Below, in pieces: positions 1 to 7,280 of a stretch of 43,200 nt of DNA. The stretch comes from Hespellia sp. GTDB taxonomy: Bacteria > Bacillota > Clostridia > Lachnospirales > Lachnospiraceae. Position 1 is the stretch's first letter. Each line of letters starts with the position of its first letter. The translations under genes and the position numbers were made by a program. Under the pieces are notes generated by a model, which was not told where the DNA came from, ran no database searches, and saw only the letters and a program-made list of their open reading frames with translations. Where the stretch lies: positions 1 through 43,200 of the forward strand of contig JAAVXR010000045.1 in the NCBI GenBank assembly GCA_022790755.1, read 5' to 3'.

Positions 1-1
1 A

Positions 2-472
2 GAAAAAGTGGTATCAATCAAGCGTGTTACCAAGGTCGTAAAAGGTGGTCGTAACATGAGATTCACAGCTTTAGTAGTTGTTGGCGATGGTAAGGGCCAT
101 GTTGGTGCAGGTTTAGGAAAGGCTACCGAAATTCCGGAAGCGATCCGCAAAGGAAAAGAAGATGCAGCAAAAAATATGATTACTGTAGCACTGGATGAAA
201 ATGAAAGTGTTACACATGATATTATCGGAAAATTTGGAGGAGCTTCCGTATTATTAAAGAAAGCTCCGGATGGTACTGGAGTGATCGCAGGTGGTCCGGC
301 CCGTGCAGTGATAGAGATGGCTGGCATCAAGAATATCCGTACGAAATCTTTGGGCTCTAACAATAAACAGAACGTAGTTCTTGCTACAATCGAAGGGCTG
401 AAAGAAATCAAAACTCCGGAAGAAGTGGCAAGGCTCCGCGGCAAATCCGTGGAAGAGATCGTAGGCCAGTAA
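2..472 (+). CDS. rpsE: 30S ribosomal protein S5 (5' end outside window)
   Basis: S5 is a small-subunit protein that helps maintain translational accuracy and lines the mRNA entry region. The reading frame is open from base 2 with no start codon, so the first few residues lie upstream of the window. The visible part carries the S5 N-terminal RNA-binding core ([19 protein letters not shown]) and the conserved C-terminal domain ([13 protein letters not shown], then [11 protein letters not shown] at the end). The length matches the family apart from the missing start. It is the first visible gene of the spc ribosomal operon and is followed by an array of small hairpins before rpmD. Confidence 0.97.
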   Translation, partial: EKVVSIKRVTKVVKGGRNMRFTALVVVGDGKGHVGAGLGKATEIPEAIRKGKEDAAKNMITVALDENESVTHDIIGKFGGASVLLKKAPDGTGVIAGGPARAVIEMAGIKNIRTKSLGSNNKQNVVLATIEGLKEIKTPEEVARLRGKSVEEIVGQ

Positions 473-584
473 GATAGAGCTTTGCTCTATCGCATAAGAA
501 GATAGAGCTTTGCTCTATCGCATAAAAAGGTAGAGCTTGCTCTACTGCATAAGAAGGTAGAGTTTATGATCTATCGCATAAGGA
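473..584 (+). repeat. Array of four imperfect 27-29 bp hairpin repeats between rpsE and rpmD
   Basis: Four consecutive units start at 473, 501, 529 and 556, directly after the rpsE stop codon. Units 1 and 2 have the inverted repeat GATAGAGC-TTT-GCTCTATC followed by the spacer GCATAA plus AGAA or AAA. Unit 3 changes both arms (GGTAGAGC-TT-GCTCTACT), so an A-T pair becomes G-C and the stem is preserved. Unit 4 is more diverged (GGTAGAGT...GATCTATC), and its 3' end merges into the AAGGAGG ribosome binding site of rpmD. Co-directional transcription would place four short stem-loops in the mRNA. The function is unknown; RNA stability, processing or translational spacing are possibilities. Confidence 0.9.
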
Positions 585-595
585 GGTAAAATCAA

Positions 596-775
596 ATGGC
601 AGATTTAAAAGTTACATTGGTAAAGTCTACAATCGGTGCAGTGCCAAAACACAGAAAAACTGTGGAAGCTCTTGGACTTAAGAAACTGAATAAGACGGTA
701 GTGTTACCGGATAATGCAGCGACAAGAGGTATGGTACAGCAGGTTAGACATTTGGTAAAAGTAGAAGAAGCATAG
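596..775 (+). CDS. rpmD: 50S ribosomal protein L30
   Basis: This 59-residue protein is bacterial-type L30, a small large-subunit protein with a ferredoxin-like fold. The translation begins [20 protein letters not shown] and continues with [18 protein letters not shown] and [15 protein letters not shown], the expected conserved stretches at the expected length. The start is set by an AAGGAGG site about 10 bases upstream of the ATG. It follows rpsE as in nearly all spc operons and is followed after 16 bases by rplO. The upstream hairpin array reaches into its ribosome binding region, so its translation could depend on that structure; this is inferred. Confidence 0.95.
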   Translation: MADLKVTLVKSTIGAVPKHRKTVEALGLKKLNKTVVLPDNAATRGMVQQVRHLVKVEEA

Positions 776-791
776 AGAAGGAGGAACGAGT

Positions 792-1232
792 ATGGATTTA
801 TCAAACTTGAGACCGGCAGACGGTTCAAAGCAGAGTGATAATTTCAGAAGAGGCCGTGGACATGGTTCTGGAAACGGAAAAACGGCTGGCAAAGGCCACA
901 AAGGCCAGAAGGCACGTTCTGGAGCTCCGAGACCGGGCTTTGAAGGTGGGCAGATGCCTTTATACAGAAGAATACCGAAGAAAGGATTCAAATGCAGAAA
1001 TTCCAAAGAAATCATCGGAATCAATCTGAGTGCATTGGAAGCATTTGAGGATGGAACGGTTATTTCTGTTGATTCCTTAATAGAAAGCGGAATCGTAAAG
1101 AATCCAAAAGATGGTGTAAAAATTCTTGGAAATGGAGAGTTAACTAAGAAGCTTACTGTTCAGGCTAATGCGTTCAGCGCAAAAGCAGTAGAAAAGATTG
1201 AGGCCCTTGGTGGAAAAGCAGAGGTGATTTAA
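792..1232 (+). CDS. rplO: 50S ribosomal protein L15
   Basis: L15 is a large-subunit assembly protein with a glycine/arginine-rich N-terminal extension that threads through 23S rRNA. The 146-residue product begins [14 protein letters not shown] and has the diagnostic basic stretch [20 protein letters not shown] at about residues 20-39, then [20 protein letters not shown]. The C-terminal half has the globular L15 domain. The length is normal. A GGAGG site precedes the ATG. The stop codon overlaps the secY start (TAATG), which suggests translational coupling between L15 and the translocon channel, as in most spc operons. Confidence 0.97.
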   Translation: MDLSNLRPADGSKQSDNFRRGRGHGSGNGKTAGKGHKGQKARSGAPRPGFEGGQMPLYRRIPKKGFKCRNSKEIIGINLSALEAFEDGTVISVDSLIESGIVKNPKDGVKILGNGELTKKLTVQANAFSAKAVEKIEALGGKAEVI

Positions 1233-2551
1233 TGCTACAGACGATTCGTAAAGCATTTCAACTCGAAGATATCAGAAAAAGGCTTTACTATACGTTTTTT
1301 ATGTTGGTTGTAGTGAGACTTGGCTCGCAGTTGCCGACGCCAGGTGTAAATCCATCTTATATCAGGAACTTTTTTGAGAGTCAAACCGGTGATGCATTTA
1401 ATTTCTTTGATGCATTTACCGGTGGTTCCTTTACTTCAATGTCAGTTTTTGCTCTGAGTATTACGCCTTATATCACCTCCTCCATCATTATGCAGTTGCT
1501 CACAATAGCAATTCCGAAGTTGGAAGAAATGCAGAAAGAAGGAGAAGACGGCAGAAAAAAAATCATGGCCATGACCCGTTATGTGACGGTGGCTCTAGCA
1601 CTATTTGAATCGACGGCTATGGCTGTTGGGTTTGGTCGTCAGGGACTGTTGATCGAATATAATTTTGTGAATGCGGCGATTGTTGTACTTACTCTGACAG
1701 CAGGATCGGCTTTTCTGATGTGGGTCGGTGAGCGGATTACAGAAAATGGAGTTGGAAATGGTATTTCGATTGTTCTTCTGATTAACATTGTTTCCCGGAT
1801 GCCAGATGATTTCCTGAAGCTGTACGAACAGTTTATCAAGGGGAAATCAGTTGCGAAGGGCGGTGTTGCGGCGCTGATTATTCTTGCGGTGATTCTTGCA
1901 GTGGTTGTTTTTGTAATCATTCTTCAGGATGGAGAACGTAGGATTCCAGTACAGTATTCTCAGAAAATCCAGGGAAGAAAGACGTACGGTGGACAGTCTT
2001 CTCATCTTCCAGTAAAAGTGAATACGGCAGGAGTGATTCCGGTAATTTTTGCGTCTTCTTTGATGCAGATGCCGGTTGTAGTCGCAAGCTTTCTTGGAAA
2101 AGGAAATGGCGCTGGTATCGGGAGTCAGATACTGCGTGGAATGAGCTCAAGCAACTGGTGTGATCCAGAGGAACCGATTTATTCTCTGGGATTGATTATT
2201 TATATTTTGTTGACAATATTTTTTGCATACTTTTATACGTCAATCACCTTTAATCCGTTGGAACTGGCAAATGATATGAAAAAAAGAGGTGGTTTTATTC
2301 CTGGGATTCGTCCAGGAAAGCCTACCGTTGAATATCTACAGAAGATTTTGAACTATATTATCTTCATTGGAGCCTGTGGGTTGGTGATTGTTCAGGTGAT
2401 TCCGTTCTTCTTTAATGGTGTGTTTGGGGCGAACGTATCGTTTGGCGGAACTTCTCTGATTATTATTGTAGGCGTTGTATTAGAGACGATTAAACAAATT
2501 GAATCTCAGATGCTTGTAAGGAATTATACAGGTTTCTTGAATAGCAAATGA
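1232..2551 (+). CDS. secY: Preprotein translocase channel subunit SecY
   Basis: SecY is the central pore of the Sec translocon in the cytoplasmic membrane and moves unfolded preproteins out of the cell with SecA, SecE and SecG. The 439-residue protein has about ten hydrophobic segments. It opens with LQTIRKAFQLEDIRKRLYYT, has the plug-region motif GGSFTSMSVFALSITPYI and the cytoplasmic loop with RRIPVQYSQK, and contains GFIPGIRPGKPT near residue 355. The length fits the family. The start overlaps the rplO stop by one base. The spacer after it contains a perfect 8-bp-arm palindrome (2562-2578). Confidence 0.98.
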   Translation: MLQTIRKAFQLEDIRKRLYYTFFMLVVVRLGSQLPTPGVNPSYIRNFFESQTGDAFNFFDAFTGGSFTSMSVFALSITPYITSSIIMQLLTIAIPKLEEMQKEGEDGRKKIMAMTRYVTVALALFESTAMAVGFGRQGLLIEYNFVNAAIVVLTLTAGSAFLMWVGERITENGVGNGISIVLLINIVSRMPDDFLKLYEQFIKGKSVAKGGVAALIILAVILAVVVFVIILQDGERRIPVQYSQKIQGRKTYGGQSSHLPVKVNTAGVIPVIFASSLMQMPVVVASFLGKGNGAGIGSQILRGMSSSNWCDPEEPIYSLGLIIYILLTIFFAYFYTSITFNPLELANDMKKRGGFIPGIRPGKPTVEYLQKILNYIIFIGACGLVIVQVIPFFFNGVFGANVSFGGTSLIIIVGVVLETIKQIESQMLVRNYTGFLNSK

Positions 2552-2582
2552 TCAGTACCAATGCAGTAATTTACTGCACTGA
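2552..2582 (+). other. Stem-loop just after secY
   Basis: The bases directly after the secY stop contain a perfect inverted repeat, TGCAGTAA-T-TTACTGCA (2562-2578). It is flanked by CAGT and ACTGA, which could extend the stem with a bulge. No T-run follows, so this does not look like a standard terminator. It may be an mRNA processing or stability element between secY and adk. Confidence 0.6.
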
Positions 2583-2681
2583 GATTCAGGCATGAATGAA
2601 ACGCATTTAGCTCGATGTTTTTTATCTTGTAATGAAAGGATAGAATGCTTCGAGTTAATGTGTTATATGGAGGAAACAGAT

Positions 2682-3329
2682 ATGAAGATTATTATGCTGG
2701 GAGCGCCCGGAGCTGGAAAAGGAACTCAGGCAAAAAAGATTGCTGGTAAATATGGCATTCCTCATATTTCAACCGGAGATATTTTTCGCGCAAATATTAA
2801 AAATGGAACCGAACTTGGGAAAAAAGCAAAAACATATATGGATCAAGGGCTTTTGGTTCCGGATGAATTGGTGGTTGACCTCGTCGTTGACCGTGTAAAC
2901 CAGGAGGATTGTACAAAAGGTTATGTTCTGGATGGTTTTCCACGAACAATTCCGCAGGCAGAAGCGCTGGATAAGGCTTTGGCAGATGTTGATCAGAAGA
3001 TTGATTATGCAATCAATGTTGAAGTTCCAGATGAAAATATCGTGAATAGAATGTCTGGAAGACGCGCATGCGTGAGTTGCGGGGCAACGTACCATTTGGT
3101 ATATGCACCGACAAAAGAAGAAGGCATTTGTGATAATTGTCAAGGAAGTCTGATCCTCCGGGATGATGATAAACCAGAAACAGTAAAGAAGCGTTTGAAT
3201 GTCTATCATGAACAGACACAGCCGTTGATTGATTATTATACAAAAGCTGGAGTTCTGGTGGAAGTGGACGGAACCATTGATATTGATGATGTCTTTGCCG
3301 CAATCGTAAAAGTTCTGGAGGAAGCATAA
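2682..3329 (+). CDS. adk: Adenylate kinase
   Basis: Adenylate kinase interconverts ATP + AMP and 2 ADP and balances the adenylate pool in the cytosol. The 215-residue product starts [19 protein letters not shown], with the P-loop GAPGAGKGT at residues 7-15. DGFPRT is the AMP-binding motif, and the LID domain has a four-cysteine zinc site (CVSCGATYH and CDNCQG), the long zinc-type form usual in Gram-positive bacteria. The reading frame is open further upstream to 2592. I chose ATG 2682 because a GGAGG site lies just before it and it gives the family N terminus. It sits between secY and the KOW gene; the usual map neighbour is missing. Confidence 0.97.
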   Translation: MKIIMLGAPGAGKGTQAKKIAGKYGIPHISTGDIFRANIKNGTELGKKAKTYMDQGLLVPDELVVDLVVDRVNQEDCTKGYVLDGFPRTIPQAEALDKALADVDQKIDYAINVEVPDENIVNRMSGRRACVSCGATYHLVYAPTKEEGICDNCQGSLILRDDDKPETVKKRLNVYHEQTQPLIDYYTKAGVLVEVDGTIDIDDVFAAIVKVLEEA

Positions 3330-3330
3330 A

Positions 3331-3564
3331 TTGATAGAGACCGGAATGTTGGCACGATCAAAGGCAGGACATGACAAAGGTCAGGTTTTTGTAATTATAG
3401 CTATCGAAGATGATTACGTATTTCTGGCAGACGGAAAGAACAGACCCGTCTGCCGACCCAAAAGGAAGAAGATAAAACACATACAGATGATTCACAGGAG
3501 TTGTGATGCTGAACCTGTAGATGATGTTGCGATTCGAAAAGTGATTCAGGATTATATTAAGTAA
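3331..3564 (+). CDS. KOW-domain RNA-binding protein (L14e/L27e-like), spc-operon type
   Basis: This small basic protein (77 residues) belongs to the KOW-domain proteins often encoded between map and infA in Clostridia and predicted to bind RNA. The KOW-like stretch is LARSKAGHDKGQVFVIIAIE at about residues 7-26, followed by a basic patch, RPKRKKIKHIQ. The start is a TTG one base after the adk stop, with GGAGG inside the adk 3' end nine bases upstream; an ATG at 3346 is a weaker alternative. Close packing with adk and infA suggests co-expression with the translation machinery. Its exact partner is unknown; ribosome association is inferred from context. Confidence 0.85.
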   Translation: MIETGMLARSKAGHDKGQVFVIIAIEDDYVFLADGKNRPVCRPKRKKIKHIQMIHRSCDAEPVDDVAIRKVIQDYIK

Positions 3565-3627
3565 GAATATGCAGGGGTGCTTTACCGTGCATCAGGAAAC
3601 AGCAAAGACGATTTAGGAGGATTTGGG

Positions 3628-3846
3628 ATGTCAAAAGCTGATGTAATTGAGATTGAGGGAACCGTAGTAGAGAAATTGCCGAATGCAATGTTTCAGGTGG
3701 AATTGGAAAATGGCCATCAGGTGCTGGCGCATATCAGCGGCAAACTTCGTATGAATTTTATAAAAATCTTACCAGGAGATAAAGTTACCCTGGAATTGTC
3801 CCCATATGATCTTTCAAAGGGTAGAATTATTTGGAGAGACAAATAA
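3628..3846 (+). CDS. infA: Translation initiation factor IF-1
   Basis: IF-1 is a 72-residue OB-fold protein that binds the ribosomal A site during initiation and assists IF-2 and IF-3. The translation [20 protein letters not shown] followed by [20 protein letters not shown], and the end GRIIWRDK, match the family closely, with the usual length. The frame is open further upstream, but ATG 3628 has a strong AGGAGG site and gives the conserved N terminus. It is followed by an internal promoter that probably drives rpmJ and the alpha operon separately. Confidence 0.97.
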   Translation: MSKADVIEIEGTVVEKLPNAMFQVELENGHQVLAHISGKLRMNFIKILPGDKVTLELSPYDLSKGRIIWRDK

Positions 3847-3852
3847 AAACGC

Positions 3853-3882
3853 TTGACTTCCTATATATGTAAATGCTATAAT
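3853..3882 (+). promoter_or_regulatory. Sigma-A-type promoter between infA and rpmJ
   Basis: TTGACT (3853-3858) and a perfect TATAAT (3877-3882) are separated by 18 bases. This is the best vegetative promoter match in the ribosomal region. It is placed to transcribe rpmJ, rpsM, rpsK, rpsD, rpoA and rplQ independently of the upstream spc genes. Confidence 0.7.
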
Positions 3883-3961
3883 GATATGCAGACTGTTTAG
3901 GGGAAGGTGTGCCCAAAAGCAGATGTAACAAAATAAGCAAAGGATGGAAGGAGGTTTTGAC

Positions 3962-4075
3962 ATGAAGGTTCGATCATCAGTGAAACCTATTTGCGAAAAA
4001 TGCAAAGTCATAAAAAGAAAAGGAAGCGTCAGAATTATCTGCGAAAATCCAAAACATAAACAAAGACAGGGATGA
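3962..4075 (+). CDS. rpmJ: 50S ribosomal protein L36, zinc-ribbon form
   Basis: L36 is the smallest large-subunit protein. This 37-residue version begins [20 protein letters not shown] and ends [10 protein letters not shown]11, C14, C27 and H32 form the complete zinc-binding set, so this is the zinc-containing (C+) form. A GGAGG site lies upstream of the ATG. It lies between infA and rpsM in the conserved order. The spacer after it is unusually long (over 580 bases) and full of repeats. Confidence 0.95.
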   Translation: MKVRSSVKPICEKCKVIKRKGSVRIICENPKHKQRQG

Positions 4076-4090
4076 CACACTTAACGAAAG

Positions 4091-4230
4091 CAAGCCGAAG
4101 GCGCAGCTTGAGTTCTAGTGTGTCACCCGTTCGACGAACGTAGAGAGTCGAACTACCTCACAAGCCGAAGGCGCAGCTTGAGTTCTAGTGTGTCACCCGT
4201 TCGACGAACGCAGAGAGTCGAACTACCTTG
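4091..4230 (+). repeat. 70-bp tandem duplication
   Basis: Two 70-base copies (4091-4160 and 4161-4230) differ at only about two or three positions, for example T at 4141 versus C at 4211. Each copy contains the small hairpin CAAGC...GCTTG, the sequence AGTGTGTCA and the perfect inverted repeat CGTTCG-A-CGAACG, with a second copy of TCGAAC that could pair alternatively. The near identity suggests recent duplication. Confidence 0.9.
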
Positions 4231-4523
4231 TTATTTGTTTATATCAAATTAGGCGGCTGATAGTTGACACGCCAGGAGGTGTGGAGACTATTTAATATAT
4301 ATTGTGAGCCAGTGTGCTTCAATGTATATTGCTTATAATACCGGCCTGAAATGTCGATCGCATACCATCGGCAGCCGGAAAGGGCGTGCTTCGAGAGAGG
4401 TATATGCCTGGGAATTTTGAGTGTCTATACATGCGTTTATGTGGGAAATATCTATTAAAAAGGATTCATAAATGCAATGGGAAAGTGTGTCCGAAAGAAA
4501 GCAAATGCAGAAAGAAAAGCACC

Positions 4524-4604
4524 GTTAGCACTAAACTCGAAAAAACCTCGTTAAGTGCTAAGGTGAACTTTCGCACTAGACTCGAAAGGACCTCGCCAAG
4601 TGCT
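4524..4604 (+). repeat. Two related hairpins (45-bp period) upstream of rpsM
   Basis: Two 31-base segments starting at 4529 and 4574 match except at five positions. Each has CACT and AGTG arms; the first extends to TTAGCACT/AGTGCTAA. All five differences are transitions. An AA/TT combination in the first copy is GG/CC in the second, so possible pairing is kept. The CGTTAAGTGC arm is the reverse complement of GCACTTAACG, a motif seen in the rpmJ and rpsM downstream elements. Confidence 0.75.
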
Positions 4605-4658
4605 CAATGTTCCCCAATTAGGGACAATATGAAAATTTAGAAAGTGGAGGAAAAACAC

Positions 4659-5027
4659 ATGGCTCGTATTGCAGGTGTAGACTTACCAAGAGACAAGCGT
4701 GTAGAGATTGGATTGACTTATATTTACGGGATCGGAAGAGCAAGTGCTACCCGTATTCTCGCAGATGCAGGGGTAAATCCAGATATACGTGTGAGAGACT
4801 TAACCAGCGAAGACGTGAAGAAAATCAGTGCAGTGATTGATGAGACTCAGATGGTAGAAGGTGATCTCAGAAGAGAGATTCAGCTGAACATCAAGCGTCT
4901 GAAAGAAATTGGATGTTATCGTGGAATTCGTCACAGAAAAGGCCTTCCGGTGCGTGGTCAGAAAACAAAGACGAATGCCAGAACATGCAAAGGTCCAAAG
5001 AGAACCGTAGCAAATAAGAAAAAGTGA
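4659..5027 (+). CDS. rpsM: 30S ribosomal protein S13
   Basis: S13 sits at the head of the small subunit and contacts tRNA and the large subunit. The 122-residue product begins [20 protein letters not shown] and has [12 protein letters not shown] (helix-hairpin-helix region) and the basic tail [18 protein letters not shown]. The length is normal. The frame continues upstream to 4644, but ATG 4659 has GGAGG at the right distance and gives the family start. It is the first gene of the alpha group rpsM-rpsK-rpsD-rpoA-rplQ. An element resembling the rpmJ downstream hairpin overlaps its end. Confidence 0.97.
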   Translation: MARIAGVDLPRDKRVEIGLTYIYGIGRASATRILADAGVNPDIRVRDLTSEDVKKISAVIDETQMVEGDLRREIQLNIKRLKEIGCYRGIRHRKGLPVRGQKTKTNARTCKGPKRTVANKKK

Positions 5028-5081
5028 GCACTTAGCGAAAGCAAGCTAAAAGAAGCTGCTTAGGCTCGGTGTGGACAACAA
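5026..5081 (+). repeat. Diverged copy of the rpmJ-downstream element after rpsM
   Basis: Starting in the rpsM stop codon, the bases GCACTTAGCGAAAGCAAGC match ACACTTAACGAAAGCAAGC after rpmJ (from about 4076) at nearly every position. A second arm (GAAGCTGCTTAG then GGTGTGGACA) resembles CGCAGCTTGAG and AGTGTGTCA there. The same element therefore follows two different ribosomal genes. Its outer pairing is weaker here. Function unknown. Confidence 0.65.
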
Positions 5082-5133
5082 AAGAAATTTAGCAAAAAAA
5101 GGAAAAAGAAAAACAGAAAGTAGGTTAGTTTAA

Positions 5134-5529
5134 ATGGCAAAGAAAGTTACCAAAAAAGTGACAAAAAAGCGTGTCAAGAAAAACGTTGAACACGGACAGG
5201 CACATATCCAGTCATCATTTAACAACACGATTGTAACATTGACGGATAACCAGGGAAATGCTCTTTCATGGGCAAGTGCCGGTGGTCTGGGATTTAGAGG
5301 TTCAAGGAAATCTACTCCATATGCGGCGCAGATGGCGGCTGAGACAGCAGCTAAAGCAGCATTGATACATGGTCTGAAAACAGTAGATGTTTTTGTAAAG
5401 GGTCCTGGTTCAGGAAGAGAGGCAGCAATCCGTGCACTTCAGGCATGTGGTATTGATGTAACAAGTATCAGAGACGTAACTCCGGTACCGCATAACGGAT
5501 GTCGCCCGCCAAAACGTAGAAGAGTGTAG
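5134..5529 (+). CDS. rpsK: 30S ribosomal protein S11
   Basis: S11 forms part of the small-subunit platform and contacts the mRNA near the E site. The 131-residue protein has a lysine-rich N terminus ([20 protein letters not shown]), then [20 protein letters not shown], and ends with [17 protein letters not shown], the strictly conserved S11 tail. The length is normal. The ribosome binding site is weaker than for its neighbours, since the upstream region is A-rich. rpsD follows 17 bases later. Confidence 0.97.
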   Translation: MAKKVTKKVTKKRVKKNVEHGQAHIQSSFNNTIVTLTDNQGNALSWASAGGLGFRGSRKSTPYAAQMAAETAAKAALIHGLKTVDVFVKGPGSGREAAIRALQACGIDVTSIRDVTPVPHNGCRPPKRRRV

Positions 5530-5546
5530 TGTAAGGAGGTAAGAAC

Positions 5547-6140
5547 ATGGCAGTAAATAGAGTTCCGGTTCTTAAAAGATGCCGTTCATTAGGTTTGGAC
5601 CCAATCTATTTAGGAATTAGTAAAAAATCAAACAGACAGTTAAAAAGATCGAATCGTAAAATGAGCGAATATGGTCTTCAGTTACGTGAGAAACAGAAAG
5701 CAAAATTCATCTATGGCGTTCTGGAGAAACCATTTAGAAACTACTATGCAAAAGCAAAACGCATGGAAGGGATGACTGGTGAGAATCTGATGATCCTCCT
5801 TGAGTCCAGACTGGATAACGTAGTGTTCCGTATGGGATTAGCCAGAACACGGAAGGAAGCAAGACAGATTGTTGATCACAAGCATATCCTTGTAAATGGA
5901 AAGCAGGTAAATATTCCTTCTTATCTGATCAAAGCAGGAGACGTCATTGAGATTAAAGAAAACAAGAAAGGATCTCAGAGATACAAGGACATTCTTGAGT
6001 CCACCGGTGGAAATATGGTTCCTGAATGGTTGGAAGTAGATGCTGAGAATCTGAAAGGTACTGTCAAGGAGCTGCCAAAGAGAGATGCAATTGATGTTCC
6101 TGTTGATGAAATGTTGATTGTCGAGTTGTATTCTAAGTAA
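5547..6140 (+). CDS. rpsD: 30S ribosomal protein S4 (zinc-free form)
   Basis: S4 initiates 16S rRNA assembly and represses its own operon in several bacteria. The 197-residue product has the S4 N-terminal domain (MAVNRVPVLKRCRSLGLDP) and the S4 RNA-binding fold at about residues 90-150 (LESRLDNVVFRMGLARTRKE, VDHKHILVNGKQVN). Only one cysteine is present near the N terminus, so it lacks the four-Cys zinc site and is the C-minus type. It has a strong AAGGAGG site. Its place in the alpha operon differs from Bacillus, where rpsD is separate. Confidence 0.96.
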   Translation: MAVNRVPVLKRCRSLGLDPIYLGISKKSNRQLKRSNRKMSEYGLQLREKQKAKFIYGVLEKPFRNYYAKAKRMEGMTGENLMILLESRLDNVVFRMGLARTRKEARQIVDHKHILVNGKQVNIPSYLIKAGDVIEIKENKKGSQRYKDILESTGGNMVPEWLEVDAENLKGTVKELPKRDAIDVPVDEMLIVELYSK

Positions 6141-6219
6141 TGACTTGTTGTAAGAGCTTCAATAATTGTAAATGTGGACATCCTTCAACATAGTTTAGCC
6201 CATAAGGAGGGTCTGTGTA

Positions 6220-7179
6220 GTGTTTGATTTTAATAAACCTAATATTGAGATTACAGAAATTTCCGATGATAAAAAGTATGGCAGATTCGTGGTTGAGCCA
6301 TTGGAAAGAGGCTACGGAACAACGCTTGGTAATTCACTTAGGAGAATCATGTTGTCATCTTTACCAGGGGCTGCAATCAGCTCTGTTAAGATTGATGGGG
6401 TGCTTCATGAATTCAGTTCGATTCCAGGCGTAAAAGAAGATGTGACGGAAATCATTATGAATCTGAAGTCGCTTGCAATTAAAAATACATCTGAGTCGGA
6501 TGAAGTCAAAACTGCTTATATTGAATCTGAAGGAGAAGGTGTCGTAACAGGTGCTGATATCCAGGTGGATTCCGATATTGAAATCATGAACCCGGACACG
6601 GTCATTGCAACATTGAATGGCGGTAAAGACAGCAAGTTATATATGGAGCTTACCATAACAAAAGGCAGAGGTTATGTAAGCGCAGATAAAAATAAAAGTG
6701 AAGATCTTCCAATTGGTGTCATTCCGATTGATTCGATTTACACACCGGTGGAGCGTGTAAACCTCACGGTTGAAAATACGCGTGTCGGTCAAATTACAGA
6801 TTATGATAAACTGACATTGGACGTATGGACAAAAGGCACGTTGATGCCGGATGAGTCCGTCAGCTTGGCGGCTAAAGTGTTAAACGAACATCTGAAGCTG
6901 TTTATTGATCTGTCTGAGGTGGCAAAGACAGCGGAAGTGATGATTGAGAGAGAAGACGACGAGAAAGAAAAGGTTCTGGAAATGAGTATTGATGAACTGG
7001 AGCTTTCCGTTCGTTCGTTCAATTGTCTAAAGAGGGCTGGAATTAATACAGTAGAGGAATTGACAAACAAAACCTCAGAGGATATGATGAAAGTTCGGAA
7101 TCTTGGACGCAAATCATTGGAAGAAGTTCTCGCTAAATTAAAAGAATTAGGCTTGGAGTTGAGTTCAGGCGATGAGTAA
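6220..7179 (+). CDS. rpoA: DNA-directed RNA polymerase alpha subunit
   Basis: The alpha subunit dimerises to scaffold RNA polymerase, and its C-terminal domain binds UP elements and activators. The 319-residue product has the N-terminal assembly domain ([20 protein letters not shown] at about residues 30-49) and the C-terminal domain ([20 protein letters not shown], then [20 protein letters not shown]). The start is a GTG nine bases after AAGGAGG. The length is normal. It sits between rpsD and rplQ as in nearly all bacteria; twin hairpins follow it. Confidence 0.98.
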   Translation: MFDFNKPNIEITEISDDKKYGRFVVEPLERGYGTTLGNSLRRIMLSSLPGAAISSVKIDGVLHEFSSIPGVKEDVTEIIMNLKSLAIKNTSESDEVKTAYIESEGEGVVTGADIQVDSDIEIMNPDTVIATLNGGKDSKLYMELTITKGRGYVSADKNKSEDLPIGVIPIDSIYTPVERVNLTVENTRVGQITDYDKLTLDVWTKGTLMPDESVSLAAKVLNEHLKLFIDLSEVAKTAEVMIEREDDEKEKVLEMSIDELELSVRSFNCLKRAGINTVEELTNKTSEDMMKVRNLGRKSLEEVLAKLKELGLELSSGDE

Positions 7180-7189
7180 ATAAGATTTT

Positions 7190-7257
7190 CCTGTCGGTAA
7201 GACCGAAGGGCACGGCAGGGCATCTGATCAGTAAGACCGAGGATGCATGATCTGATG
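7190..7257 (+). repeat. Twin hairpins with an identical loop sequence between rpoA and rplQ
   Basis: Two inverted repeats follow the rpoA stop: CCTGTCG/CGGCAGG (7190-7219) and CATCTGATCA/TGATCTGATG (7221-7257). The stems are unrelated, but both enclose the same ten bases, GTAAGACCGA (7197-7206 and 7231-7240), followed by AGG or GG. A shared loop on different stems suggests the loop is the conserved part, for example a binding site for a protein or RNA. No T-run follows, so these are not ordinary terminators. Confidence 0.75.
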
Positions 7258-7280
7258 TTAGAAAATGGAGGAATGGTACA

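Larger units (their letters stand above)
4076..4658 (+). other. Long repeat-rich rpmJ-rpsM spacer (no gene)
   Basis: This 583-base stretch inside a ribosomal operon has no convincing coding region. It holds a 9-bp inverted repeat starting at the rpmJ stop (TGACACACT at 4073, AGTGTGTCA at about 4118), a 70-bp tandem duplication (4091-4230), and a TTGACA box at 4264 with only poor -10 candidates. Further on are AT-rich sequence and a pair of related hairpins (4524-4604). In many bacteria the leader before rpsM is where S4 represses the alpha operon; rpsD is in this operon, so an S4-responsive leader is possible. That is inference. Confidence 0.6.

Noticed and set aside
473..584. CRISPR-like array
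   Set aside because: Repeats are directly adjacent without unique spacers, are hairpins throughout, and no cas genes are nearby.
4264..4296. Second promoter for rpsM
   Set aside because: TTGACA is perfect, but the possible -10 boxes are poor or 19-21 bases away, so I did not list it as a promoter.
4386..4640. 84-residue open frame before rpsM
   Set aside because: It runs through the paired hairpins, has no ribosome binding site or family resemblance, and its Cys/Lys-rich content follows from the repeats.
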